From: Adineta ricciae
Lineage: Eukaryota; Rotifera; Eurotatoria; Adinetida; Adinetidae
DNA length: 64,000 nucleotides
Reading direction: 5' to 3'
Assembly (NCBI GenBank): GCA_905250025.1
Contig: CAJNOJ010000185.1
Span: forward strand, 1-64,000
This document shows positions 19,685 to 30,754 of this stretch, one piece after another. The position numbers and the translations under genes were made by a program. The notes under the pieces were generated by a model that made no database searches, was not told the origin of the DNA, and saw only the letters and a list, made by a program, of their open reading frames with translations. Position 1 is the stretch's first letter, and each line of letters starts with the position of its first letter.

Positions 19685-20797
19685 TTAAATATAGTTCGGT
19701 GTGCACATACAGCAAATATTTCGACATTTTTGATAAATTCTCGAACAAAAATTGGTCTCATCAAACGAAGCCATCGATGATGTCGTTGATAATTTTTGTT
19801 TTAATTGATTTGTTGCAAAACGATTCATATTTGATCCATCAATTTTATTTATATTTCGTTCATCTGTTATAGTCGAATGATCTAATTGAAATTAAAAAAA
19901 AAAGAATAGAAAAAAAAGCAACAAATGTTTTCATTTTCTTACCTAAATTATTCCAATCAAGCATTTGACTATAATATCTCTGCGTTAAAAGATATGCATG
20001 TTCTTCTAATGTCGAAATATCTCTGAAAGAAAAAGAAGTTTTTTTGAAAAGAAGAATTAAAGTAAAAACTGAACCTTTTGATTTGATTTGCATCGGGTGA
20101 TTCGTTGAAATATTCTTGAAATTGACCATCAAATGCATCGTTTGATGTTGTTTTTATTTCATTATTATTCAAAGTTGCTACACCGATCGAAGATGAATTT
20201 GTCAATGAATTGAATAAATATTTTGCTTTAAAGAGTTCACTACGAAAATGTTCGATACAATAAACAAGATGTTGAGGATGATATGCGATTAAACTTCCAG
20301 TGTTTCCTTTCGATAATGTAGAACCTCTGAAAACAATAGATCAAAACTTTTATTTTTCAAAACAAAAATCCTTTTTGCTCAAACCTTCGCGTTGATTCAT
20401 TTGATAATTTGGAAATAAATTCTAAAATCTTCATTAACAAATGATCTTTCAATTTAAAGAATTCTTCTCTGATTGTTTGAACAGATGTTGTTGTTTCCAT
20501 TAAGAACTTTAAACGTGAAAGATTTGATTGAATATCTGCTAAAACCTATTTGAAAGAAAATATTGAAAATCATTTGAAATAAAATCGAACCTTGTTAAGA
20601 TCGTCTCGAGTAGTTTCATGAATATCATGAACAGATGATTTTCTCGATGGTTGATGTGTCGATATTTTGGCAAGTGAAGAACGTGACGAGGGTGAATTTT
20701 CATGATTTAAATTTAAATTAGTTGTTGTTGCTTGCAAAGTGTAGGTTTTTTGAATAAGTTCCAATGGTTTATCAATATTTGAATTAACTGATGACAT
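19685..20797 (-). CDS. Predicted coiled-coil protein with a Cys-rich C-terminus, five exons
   Basis: Exons 20797-20591, 20545-20385, 20326-20075, 20022-19943 and 19881-19685 total 897 nt, 298 residues. All introns are GT-AG of 45-60 nt with consistent phases (0, 2, 2, 1). The N-terminus is Ser/Thr/Asn-rich (SSRSSLAKISTHQPSRKSS). Residues ~70-120 are heptad-like (IQSNLSRLKFLMETT ... LKDHLLMKILEFISKL). The middle contains IAYHPQHLVYCIEHFRSELF and LEEHAYLLTQRYYSQML. The C-terminus ends with a cluster of six cysteines (FCSRIYQKCRNICCMC). That cluster could be a palmitoylation or metal site. I do not recognise the family. Confidence 0.65.
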
Positions 20798-23700
20798 GAA
20801 GATTTAATAAACATTAAAAAAAGGACAATTTGAATTTTCTCAAATCAATTAGTGATGCATTTCATCTCTTCGTACAGAGATTATATTTCTACTTCTTCGT
20901 CTTCTTCCTTCTCCTTCTTTTTTGATAGTTTCCTTTCGATGATAATAATAATAATAATAATAATGATGATGATGATGATGATGATGAAAAAAATGAACGA
21001 GGTGAGAAAAAAGGTAGAAGAAAGAAAACCTCGCAGTTTTTTCTTTTTCTTCTTCTTCTTCTTCAGCCTATCTTCTTTTTTCTAAACAAGATATAAATTA
21101 GAAAAAAGAAACGAGAAGAAAGATTTTTGTCACTTTTTTTTCTTCATATTCTATTAACATCTCTTCTGATCGTTAAGAAGATTCACATGAAAATACAAGA
21201 AAAATTATTCAGATGATAGAAGATTCTTTTTTTGTATCTGATATTTTATTTATAAAGACAAATAAATAAATCTTCATTTTTGAAGATTCGGAAAAAAACA
21301 AAGAAAATATTCCAATGGTGAAGAAATGTTCTCTAATAACCAATCAGAATCGTATCATTTCATAGTTTTTCTTTCGAAAGATCATCTTTATATGGAAAAC
21401 TATTAATTAAATCTTTTTCAGTTCGGAAGAAAAAAACAAACTTTCTCTCAGTATCTTTCTTTCTTTTTAGAGAGAAATTCTTCGTAATAATATGGGAATG
21501 AAAGTAATCGGAAATCTAATTTATCTAATTAGATATATTTATTCGATATTAATATGAATTTAATGAATAACAAGATATCTTTTCATGATTTGATGTTATT
21601 TCCTTCTGTTTTAGTAATATATTCATTAAGATTCAATTTCAATTATATTTCTATCAGTTCTAATTATTCATTTCTTTTCTAATCATCTAGACTAAGTAAT
21701 TAGATTCATTCAAATTGAAATTCACAGATAAATATCACATCGACTCATCAGTGAATATTGTTTTCCACTAAATTAGTTGATTTAAAGTGCATTTCTCAAA
21801 TAAGTATATTAGAATTCGTTAAAATAACAACAGAGAAACAACTCAGGAAGTTTATTTTCATATGAACCAAGTCATCGAATATGATTTACAATTCTGAAAG
21901 TGTATTTTCATCTATGATTCAGTAAATACGAATTGTTTGATAGAAAATAAAACGAGTATGATATTGTATTGAATTTTCATTGCATCTTGGTTAGTCAAAT
22001 TAGAAATAAACATGAATATTTTCTATTTTTATCTTTCAAATCATTTTGTAAATGTTTTATTAGATGAAATTGAAAGAAACAGAAATAATACTCAACTAAG
22101 TCGTTACTCACTTTCAATCGAAGAATATCAACATATTTTGGATGGGATTTTTGTAAACAACAGTCAATCAAAAGAATAGAAATAAATGTCGAGTGTACCT
22201 ATTTTATATCACATAAAACATTGAAAATTCTTTCACTTGTAAAAATGCTTTTAGGTTTCTTCTCATCATTTTTCTTACTTCAATAGAGAAGAAAAGTGGC
22301 AAATTGTTACTGCAATATGATAATAAAGAGAAATCGAAAAACAAAAAAGTGATATTTTGTTGTAGGAGGATGTTATTTTACACTTGATCGAACTTAACAA
22401 AGATCGTGATTCCGTATCATCAAAAGGTATCAGAAAATAATAATTATTCAATTGATTTCCGAGAACAAGAAGAATAGATAATCTAAACATAAGTAAAGTA
22501 GTTGCTTGAGAATTTCTACTGAGTCTAAAGATATTTAAGTTAAATTCTTTATCGAATAATATTAAGATCGAACAAACTCTCAGGTATATTTTCAACAAAC
22601 TTGATCACTACTTTTTAAAAAATTTTCTGCGCTCTGAATGCAAATGTTCGTAAAGAATTATTGTCAATAATTATTCAAGCAATAACATAAGAAAACTCTA
22701 ATGACAACGACATATTTTAACATTCAACACTTTCCATAAGAAATATTCCGTAAATTTCCATAAAAAAAACCGTCAAGGATTTGTCGTTCTCGATTATTCC
22801 AGCAGAACATTCTTTAGGATTGAAATCTTGTTCTTGATTAATATGTTCATTTACTTTTTGATCCACTCGTTATTTTCTATATTTAAGGTTTCTTGAAGAC
22901 GTTCTAATTTCTTACGGAAAGATGTCAACTTAATACATTACTAATCTCTTAGTTCTTTTTATTAAATGAAGCTTGATCAGATACTAAGCAATGTGTAAAT
23001 CAACAAATTATGTTGATTCTTTATTAGATATTTACAACACACTCCATTCTTTGTTTTTCGAATTCAGATGTCAAGTAAGAAATGATAATACACTGAATAA
23101 GCTGAATGAAAAGAAAATTGATTCTGTTTCCTAGATGATTATACTCGAAATCAGTAAGGAAATATCACCGAAGACGGAAAAGCAATGTAGACTTCTTCTC
23201 TCGACTGCGTATCATTGTGCGAAATGAAAATGATACTAATAAAAAAATTTGTGTTACGTCTCTTCTCGAGTCATTTCTGACATTTACGAAAGATGAGAAA
23301 GAGTGAAGATCTGTCTGCTACACATCGTTAGTCATCTGATATGAAATCAGCTTAATTAAAAACAAAAGTGATCATATACGAAGAGAAAAACGTCATAGTA
23401 CGATATTTTCGATTGTTTCTTCAATCAATGGTTCTACAAAAGAAAAGTTCAATTCTTTCCAAATCCATTGAAAGATTACAATAACTTCCACACAAGTGTC
23501 AACAGTAAAAATGTTTTACTGCATAATATAGAAGAAAATTATGTCCGTAATCCATCGGATAGTGAGTGAACCTTTGATGTTCACACTTCCTATTCAATAC
23601 AATATATTAATGACACATTAAATCTCATAATACTTTATGTCGAATTAATTCTTTATCGAACTACAATTATCATTGAATTTCATTGTTATTAAAACAAGTA

Positions 23701-24423
23701 ATCGATTTATACCCAGATTGATTCCTACACGTTAATTAACAGATATTATTAAACAATTTAAATCTATTGTTTTGTTGCGAAAATTCCAGTGTTAACGTAT
23801 GTTCAATCATTTTGTTAAGGATGTCAAAACACACAGTTCAAAAGTACGATAAACGCGTCAGTTTACATTTCCACCTTTGTATATATGTAAATTTTCAGCA
23901 AAATTGTTTCTAATTCAACTAATTTCGTTGAGAATCAAAATAAACAGATGTTGTTCGTTGTAATTTATTAAACTTATGATTTGATTCAGAAAAATTGCCC
24001 TGATTCATGGTGTCAGGAGTGAACATATAAGTGAATTAGTCATCAACAAGAAAATATTTTTTGCAAGAGGTAATTTATTCAAGTGTAACGAAAAGACCAA
24101 GTAAACTTCCTTTTTTATACTTCGATGATTCAGAAAATATTTAGTGACGATTAATTTTGTTTATATCGATAGAGCTTTTTCAAAGTGTTTTAGATATTGA
24201 AATCGATCGGTGTTATTGAGTTGAGATGATCTAACATTTCTCGTGATCTCATATCTGATATTATTGTTAAATATTATATCGATCAATTTAATGAAGATTA
24301 AAAACAGTATTATTGATTCAAATCGTAGGAATAATAACATATATCTACTAGATAGAGTTTCGTGAAAGTTTGTTTGATCAGAACTATTCCAATAACTACC
24401 TTTTTTTTTTTGGAATTTTTTAG
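20798..24423. other. 3.6-kb AT-rich gene-poor region
   Basis: Contains a trinucleotide microsatellite near 20940 and poly-pyrimidine runs near 21040. The ORFs at 20852-21085 and 22275-22598 are low complexity or motif-free. No RNA gene is recognised. Confidence 0.5.
20938..20990. repeat. AAT/GAT trinucleotide microsatellite
   Basis: A run of about eight AAT/ATA units is followed by about eight GAT units. Confidence 0.9.
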
Positions 24424-25703
24424 ATGGGAAATTTTGTTTCCAGTTCTGATGGTCTGCTGGCACGTTTTACTATTCCTCGCTTCTATGCTCGACTTTCTTC
24501 TAATGATAATGGCTACATGAATAGAGTATCTTCTGTTGTATCAAAAAGTCCACTTCTAATCGGTTATTTTTTTGGAATATTGTTGGTGATCTTATTAATA
24601 ATTCCAATCGGCTTGATTTTGTTCATGAAATTAAATAAAGTCATAGTATTACAACAGCAATAAGAACAACTTTACTAAAACAACCATAGACAAGTCACGA
24701 TTCAATGACAACAACGACTGTATCGAGTCATCTATCAGCAAGAACTATTACGACTACATCAAAATTCTGTTCTATTCCAGTCATAAATGCAATATGGAGT
24801 CAATCAAGTGTTGTAGTTGTTAATCCTCTTGGTAAATGTTTACCAGACGAGAATAGTATATGTAGTGCGCGAGATTTCTTTCTTGATAATATTCATAATA
24901 CTCTTTATATTGCTGATACGGATAATAATCGAATACAAAAATATTCGCTAAATGAAAGTTACAATCAAAGCGAAGGTGCAATTGGCATTACTGTTGCTAA
25001 AAATGGTCTTCTTTGTCCACAATCTGTCTTCGTTGATATACATACAGAAGATATGTATATTATGGATTTGGATAAAATGGAAAGATATACCCAATATGGC
25101 CATGTCTCCTATCGTGTCCATTTATGGAAGAAAAATGAAAATGTTGGAAGAATTTTACTTAGTCAAACAACGGAACAAGGTTTTTCACGAAATATTCATC
25201 ATCTTGCACTAGATAACCAAATGAATATATATGTCGGAACAACATATTTTATTGAAAAATGGTTAGCATCAACAAATTATGCCGGAAGAATTATTGTTGC
25301 TGGAAAGGACAAAGGCAATCCATCATATTTAAGAAGTCTGCGTGATCCAGGTGCCTTTTTTATCACTGATGATCTGACATTATACATAGCTGATTGGCAA
25401 AATAGACTTATTCAACAATGGAAAGCCAATGCAACGTCAGGTGAGATAGTGATCGAATTTTTATCGCGCGTCCAAGGAATAACAATGGATTGTAATGGAT
25501 ACATTTATTTTCTTGACGAAAGTACTGGCAAAATTTGCCAAATAGATATGGTAGAAGGTCAAAGCCGAGAGATTGTCGATTTTAAAAATACTGATGGAAC
25601 ATCCATATTAATTCAGCCAGGAATGATTCACATTGATAAACTTGGTAATATTTTTGTTCTGGGTAGACAACAAGTATATAAATTTCCTCTTGTACATACA
25701 TAA
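24424..25703 (+). CDS. Type II membrane protein with extracellular NHL-repeat propeller
   Basis: Exon 1 is 24424-24645, exon 2 24690-25703; the 44-nt GTATTA...CATAG intron keeps phase 0 and removes the stop at 24661. The product is 411 residues. ATG follows TTTTTTAG directly. Residues 1-40 are cytosolic, ~43-66 form a membrane helix (LLIGYFFGILLVILLIIPIGLIL), then comes a Thr/Ser stalk (TTTTVSSHLSARTITTTS). The rest is a propeller with NHL signatures: NTLYIADTDNNRIQKYSL, LCPQSVFVD ... MYIMD, HLALDNQMNIYVG, LTLYIADWQNRLIQQW and GITMDCNGYIYFLD. NHL propellers are protein- or ligand-binding scaffolds; this surface form is common in rotifers. An alternative donor two codons earlier (GTCATA) also keeps frame. 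Confidence 0.75.
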
Positions 25704-25974
25704 GATTTGAAACATGATGGTTTGATACATGTACATTCTCATTTTTTTAATAAACACATTCGACACAATTTATTCCAAATTTTGTTGAAGATCATCGATT
25801 TTATCTACATGAGAGTCGCTTTCAAGTCACCTAATCGACAATGGCGTGTGTGTGTGAGCGTCAAGGAGAGTAAACGGTCGAATACTTGAATAGTTAAATT
25901 CAAATTAGGAAAGTTTAGCCCATTTGTTCTACTGCGATCCATAATTGCAGAAAATTGTGGCACAATTGCGCATA
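25704..25974. other. Intergenic spacer
   Basis: Holds the 3' flank of the NHL gene, with AATAAA at 25750-25755 as a plausible polyadenylation signal, and a short TG run near 25847. No gene. Confidence 0.4.
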
Positions 25975-26113
25975 CCCAGGTCGAACAATCGCTCATAAAA
26001 TTTGCAACAACCGACGGGATTTTTCTAGTCGGATTCCAATGCAATTCCGTTTCCAGGAATCCGATCGGATTTTGTCGGATGGTCGGATCCAGCATCGGAT
26101 TTGTTGACCTGGG
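25975..26113. mobile_element. 139-bp MITE with CCCAGGTC terminal inverted repeats and TA target duplication
   Basis: Ends read CCCAGGTCGAACAATCG and CGGATTTGTTGACCTGGG, an imperfect inverted pair. The element is flanked on both sides by TA (25973-25974 and 26114-26115), as expected of Tc1/mariner-type transposition. It is related, in inverted orientation, to the left half of the element at 12539-12862. No coding capacity. Confidence 0.8.
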
Positions 26114-27069
26114 TAACCGCCAATCGCTCTCACACTGATATGTACGCGATAGACCGAAAAGAAAAGGAATTGTCTAGTTATTACAAACGTATTGATTTAC
26201 CTTCCATTTCTGACAACATGTCGAACCAAATGAACGATATTTCGTTTTAAATCAGTAAAGTCGTCATTGGTTTTTAAAACTTCTGAGTAGGAAGCATCTT
26301 TTGTATTGATTTGTTTGAATGAATTTTTCGTTGATTTCCATGTTACTCATAATCATTCAGAATCATGATATATATCTTTCCATCATTATTACACAGTACA
26401 TGTGATTCATATCTATTTATCCAATAGCTAGAGATATTCTTTTCTACAAACAGAAGTGTTTCTGTAGTTAGTATATAGAGCATTATTCTATGTTTCAAAT
26501 CTTTCAAAAATGTTTAATTAAGTTTCGAAAATTTGCCAAGTGAATTGTATTTCCAAGAAATTATAATCAAATAGATCTCTAATTTTTCTATGTAGAATCA
26601 ATAACAAATTTCTAATATCTATATAAATACTATCTTTGTCACAAGAATTATTTAATAGAAAATAAAATATCTAATATAACGAGTCGATATCTGTGTAAAA
26701 TTACAAAAGAGAATCTTACAATAATCATTGTTCCAAAAAACCTACATGATTCATATGAATAATACAATCATCAATTAGCTTTTTATAAATACGATTTCAA
26801 ATTCTTTCCTTTTTAATTATCGGAGTAATATTGTACGTTTTTCGTAGAATATGTAATATATGAAAAGATCTAATACTGCTGTTGTAAGTAAATCTATAAT
26901 AGATATGTGTAGGTTACTTTGATATAGAAGTAAAAAATATTCAAATATCCACTAACTAACTATATTACTTGTACTATAGGATAATATATTTAAGGTGAAC
27001 AAACACTTTTAGTAAATTTCCAATTATTTTTCAATAACTCATCTTTTTCTGTATTTTTATTTAGAAAAA
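26114..27069. other. AT-rich spacer
   Basis: No ORF or repeat of note. A pyrimidine tract and TTTAG at about 27054-27064 lies six bases upstream of the next start codon. Confidence 0.4.
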
Positions 27070-27782
27070 ATGAATATCGATGTTGTAGAGTTTTTCATTC
27101 GTTCTCTTCGTGCACTTGTGTTCTTCCTTCTTTTATGGTATATCGGAACGTTTTTCGGCTGCTTTTATATACTATTTTATTTGCCCCAATTTAAATCTGA
27201 TTCTCTTATACGTGTCCGTTTAATAAGATTTCAAACAATGTTCACTGATGATTGTTTTAATCTTTCGCACTCATCTTGTTCTTTTCAAATAGACATTAGA
27301 GATTATTTTTTCTGGACCAGAATAGTAGTGATTTATTACTTATCACGGCTGGTATGCTGTACATGTGGCATCGCACTGTTTGCTTTTCGAATCTTGTTTC
27401 TAATTTAATTATTCTTGCCGGTATTATTCTTCGAACTAATCTTATTCTTTACTGTGAAAGAATACTTTATATTACTGGTCATATATGTTTGGGATTGTTT
27501 GTTGTATCCATGTGCATGTGTATGGGAGAATATTTATTTGAAGAGAATGATCCATTCAGTATGCTTTGTGTATTTGATTTACCGTTCAATAATCTTCATG
27601 AATACCTGAAAAATAGTACTTCGATACGTGTGAAATTTTACCAATGGATAAAGTATATAGAGAGAAAATGGAATATTAAAGAAACAAAATTCATTTTTAC
27701 TATAATCGTTTATATAATTACAAATGTTATCACGATAATTGTATCTATTTATGTAGATAATATTTTTCTTCTAACAAGTTAA
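27070..27782 (+). pseudogene. Multi-pass membrane protein with one frameshift
   Basis: Frame 1 (27070-27411) encodes MNIDVVEFFIRSLRALVFFLLLWYIG, a second hydrophobic segment and CSFQIDIRDYFF. The frame then closes, while an overlapping frame from 27354 continues LIILAGIILRTNLIL ... GHICLGLFVVSMCMCMGEYL and a last helix KFIFTIIVYIITNVITIIV, ending at 27782. Overlap and composition indicate one gene with a single frameshift in 27354-27408. No splice pair restores it. Either it is a recent pseudogene or there is an assembly indel. The family is not recognised; four to six membrane helices are visible. Confidence 0.45.
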
Positions 27783-28556
27783 CTGTTGTAAGATAATATA
27801 TCTAAATTGTGAATAAAATAGTTTTGAAAGAAAATGATCAATATCGGAACGAAATTCTATATGCATTTCATGCATGAAATGATAAGGAGGGTGAGTTATT
27901 GTAACTCATATAAGAGAACGTTTTTCAAAAATGAATTCATGAATATCACTGAAGAAATTACCAATCAAAAGTGTAAACTATATCTGTTGCCGCAAAACTC
28001 AAATAAAAGATATGAAAATATATTTAGTATTATAATAATAACAAAGAAATTAAAAATCTCCATAGTTTAATAACAGTCATTGAAATGTATTCGATTTTAC
28101 TCATACACAAACTCTCTTTGGAAGAAAATCATTCGGACTATCAGAAAACCAATATTTCCCAAAAGTCAATGAACATGTTCCAAAGACAATTCACATTAAT
28201 CCGATTATTTATCTAAAAAATCTTTTAGTTTTTTCTGATATATTTCAAAACAATTTCGTCTTTTATTTGATCAGATATTTTCATGTTATCTTTACTATAG
28301 TTTAATCAGATCACTCGACTCTTCTTTAACCGAAAAATATTCTCACACTATCTAGTAACTCAACAAATCATTTCTTTTTTGTTTGAAATATGGTGAATTA
28401 TTTACATTTATTAATGTCATAAATGATGCGATTAAAATGAGAAAAAGAAAAATCACTAACACTGTCATATTCAGAGATAAAAAAAATGGAATGTACAAAA
28501 TGAAAAAAAGTGAATATAGTAGAAAAAACACTGCTTGTCACTGTTAATTATACTAA
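27783..28556. other. AT-rich spacer
   Basis: A short ORF at 27834-28070 is not supported by motif or splice context. Confidence 0.4.
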
Positions 28557-30754
28557 TTAAAACATATTGAGAGTAAGCAAAGTGAGAAACACACAGAAGA
28601 GTAAGGACGGAACCATTGTTGATGATGATGCATAATAAAACAAAAATTCATCAATAACTTGCCATGGATTTCGACCGTCATCATAACGAATTGGACAATC
28701 GTCATCTAATTTATGAGAAAAGATTTCTTTCTTCCATTTCAAACTCATAACTACTTACGAATACGCTCAGCTTCGTCAAGTTCAATTCGAAGATCAGCAC
28801 CATCTTCTGCTCGATAACTTTCCGATGTTTGATTAAAACCACAGAATGAGCCTGCTGATCTTGAGAGGTAGATTTTAAATAAATCAAAACGTTCATAAAC
28901 CCAACACTTGAAATTAATATACGGATCATCACGATCGTATGTTATTAAATATGATCGTGAATCTTCTCTCCAATAACCTGCACATTGATAAATATAATCA
29001 GGTTGTTCATAAACACCAATTGGTGTTCCATATGGATCTAATTGTCGACAATATTCACGATCAGCTAACATTGCTTTGGTCTGATCACCACAGATTGTCC
29101 ATTGTGAAACCATATATTTGGGATCACAAGTGATATACCAACCGTGATCACGTGGACGTGGAGTAATACCACCACGAATACGTGTTTGAATGAGAGAGTT
29201 AGGTTGACCAACTTGTTTAAATGTCCACATACCAGTGAAAGGACATTCGACTGGTGCGGGAGGATCCAAAACAAATACTTGATACTTCCAATTGGCATCA
29301 TTACCAAAACTTGTCCACGAACAAACTTCATAAAGTGGATCACGTTTTGATAGATCATCATAGACATTGGACATGAAAGATTTTGATTTTCGATATCGAA
29401 GAATATTATGATGACGATCTTTGAAATCGAAACAGATATAATATGAGAAACATTCGCCTTTCGTCACAGTTTTCACTAAATATTGTTGTCGACTTATTTG
29501 TTGACAAACATAATATGTTTCTCGTAACCAACCACGATTATTAACTTGAGATATTTCATGAATATGTGTTGCGTTAATAATTGTTCTTGCATTAACATTT
29601 GCTGTGTTAACCCATTCACCAGTAAAATTATCTGGAAAAAAACACGTTGGTGTTGGAACTTCTGGAATGATCGGTGAAATAATGACTTTCTCTGGACCAT
29701 CTGTTGGTGAATAAAGACGAGAACATTCAGCAAAAAGAGATTTGGCAAACCATTGTGGTTGATCTTGTCTTGTTAACATACAACGAAATTTATCATACCA
29801 ACGTTCTGAACCAACACGTTCATTGGCGATACCAGTAAAAACATCTCCTTTCTCGTTAATCCAATAACCCAAACATTGATATAATGGTTGAGCATCAATA
29901 GAAGACACAAGATCACGACAATAGCCATATGTCATCCAGAAACGTTCATTAACTGCTTCGAACGGTGTACCAGGATCAGGACATGAAACTAAACGTGATA
30001 TTGGATTATCACAAATACCGATTCCACCTTCACGGAATTCATAAGTGAAATGATATGTGCCGTAAATCGTTGCACGACATTCTTCTGCTGAATAGGTTTT
30101 TGCTGAAAACGAACGAAAGAAAAATTGTTTGAAAAGAAAAAAATGAAAAAGAAAAACTTACAAAACAAAGTATCAAATTCCGCTTCCTGATTAATACTTG
30201 CACAAAGTTCTTGATAATTCATCTGATTTGTTACTATTGATGTAATTTCATTGCATTCACTTTTTCTGGTTTGAAGAATATTTCTTGTTCGATTATAAAT
30301 TTGAAAACATTGATAACAAGACTTCTCTCTTTGAAAAAGAAAATGAATTAAAATAGAAAAGATTTCAATTTCTCACTTGTCACGATAAATCAATTGAAAA
30401 TGATGTTTTGACGAATGATCAAAAGGATTTTCTCTCCATTCAAGATTGATACATTCACCCAATGCATGATTATCAAGAATTGTGATAATACTCGCTGTTG
30501 CACCAAGACCTGATTGACGACGATAGTAAAGTATATCAATATCTCCATTATCTTTAAATGATGTGTGAGTTTCAAGACCATTTTCATATGAATAATATTC
30601 TCCTAAGATTGGACGATCAAATGTACAACGAAGTTGACTTTTCACTAAAATAAATCATCAAAAATCAATGTCTTTTCCATTTATTTGACAAACCTGTTTG
30701 TTCACTGAATATCACCAAGAAAAGAAACATCAACTGTCTTGTTGATGTTAACAT
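28557..30754 (-). CDS. Secreted Cys-rich, probably GPI-anchored protein, array copy 1
   Basis: Exons 30754-30694, 30644-30377, 30328-30162, 30102-28759 and 28705-28557 sum to 1989 nt, 662 residues. Exon 1 is a signal peptide (MLTSTRQLMFLFLVIFSEQT). The ectodomain holds repeated W- and C-rich blocks: RCTFDRPILGEYYSYENG; SCYQC; ECRATIYGTYHFTYEF with SCPDPGTPFEAVNERF; CFFPDNFTGEWVN; ECFSYYICFDF; ECPFTGMWTFKQ; and YQCAGYWREDSRS. The last exon ends in a Ser cluster plus a hydrophobic tail without a basic stop (SSSTMVPSLLFCVFLTLL), a GPI-attachment signal. The block order resembles animal proteins annotated only as DUF7042-DUF7045 (from memory, not checked). Exon 4 is unbroken here, whereas copies 2 and 3 carry an intron. 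Confidence 0.8.

Noticed and set aside
20852..21085. ORF of 77 residues with Met and Phe runs
   Set aside because: It is a translation of trinucleotide and poly-pyrimidine microsatellites.
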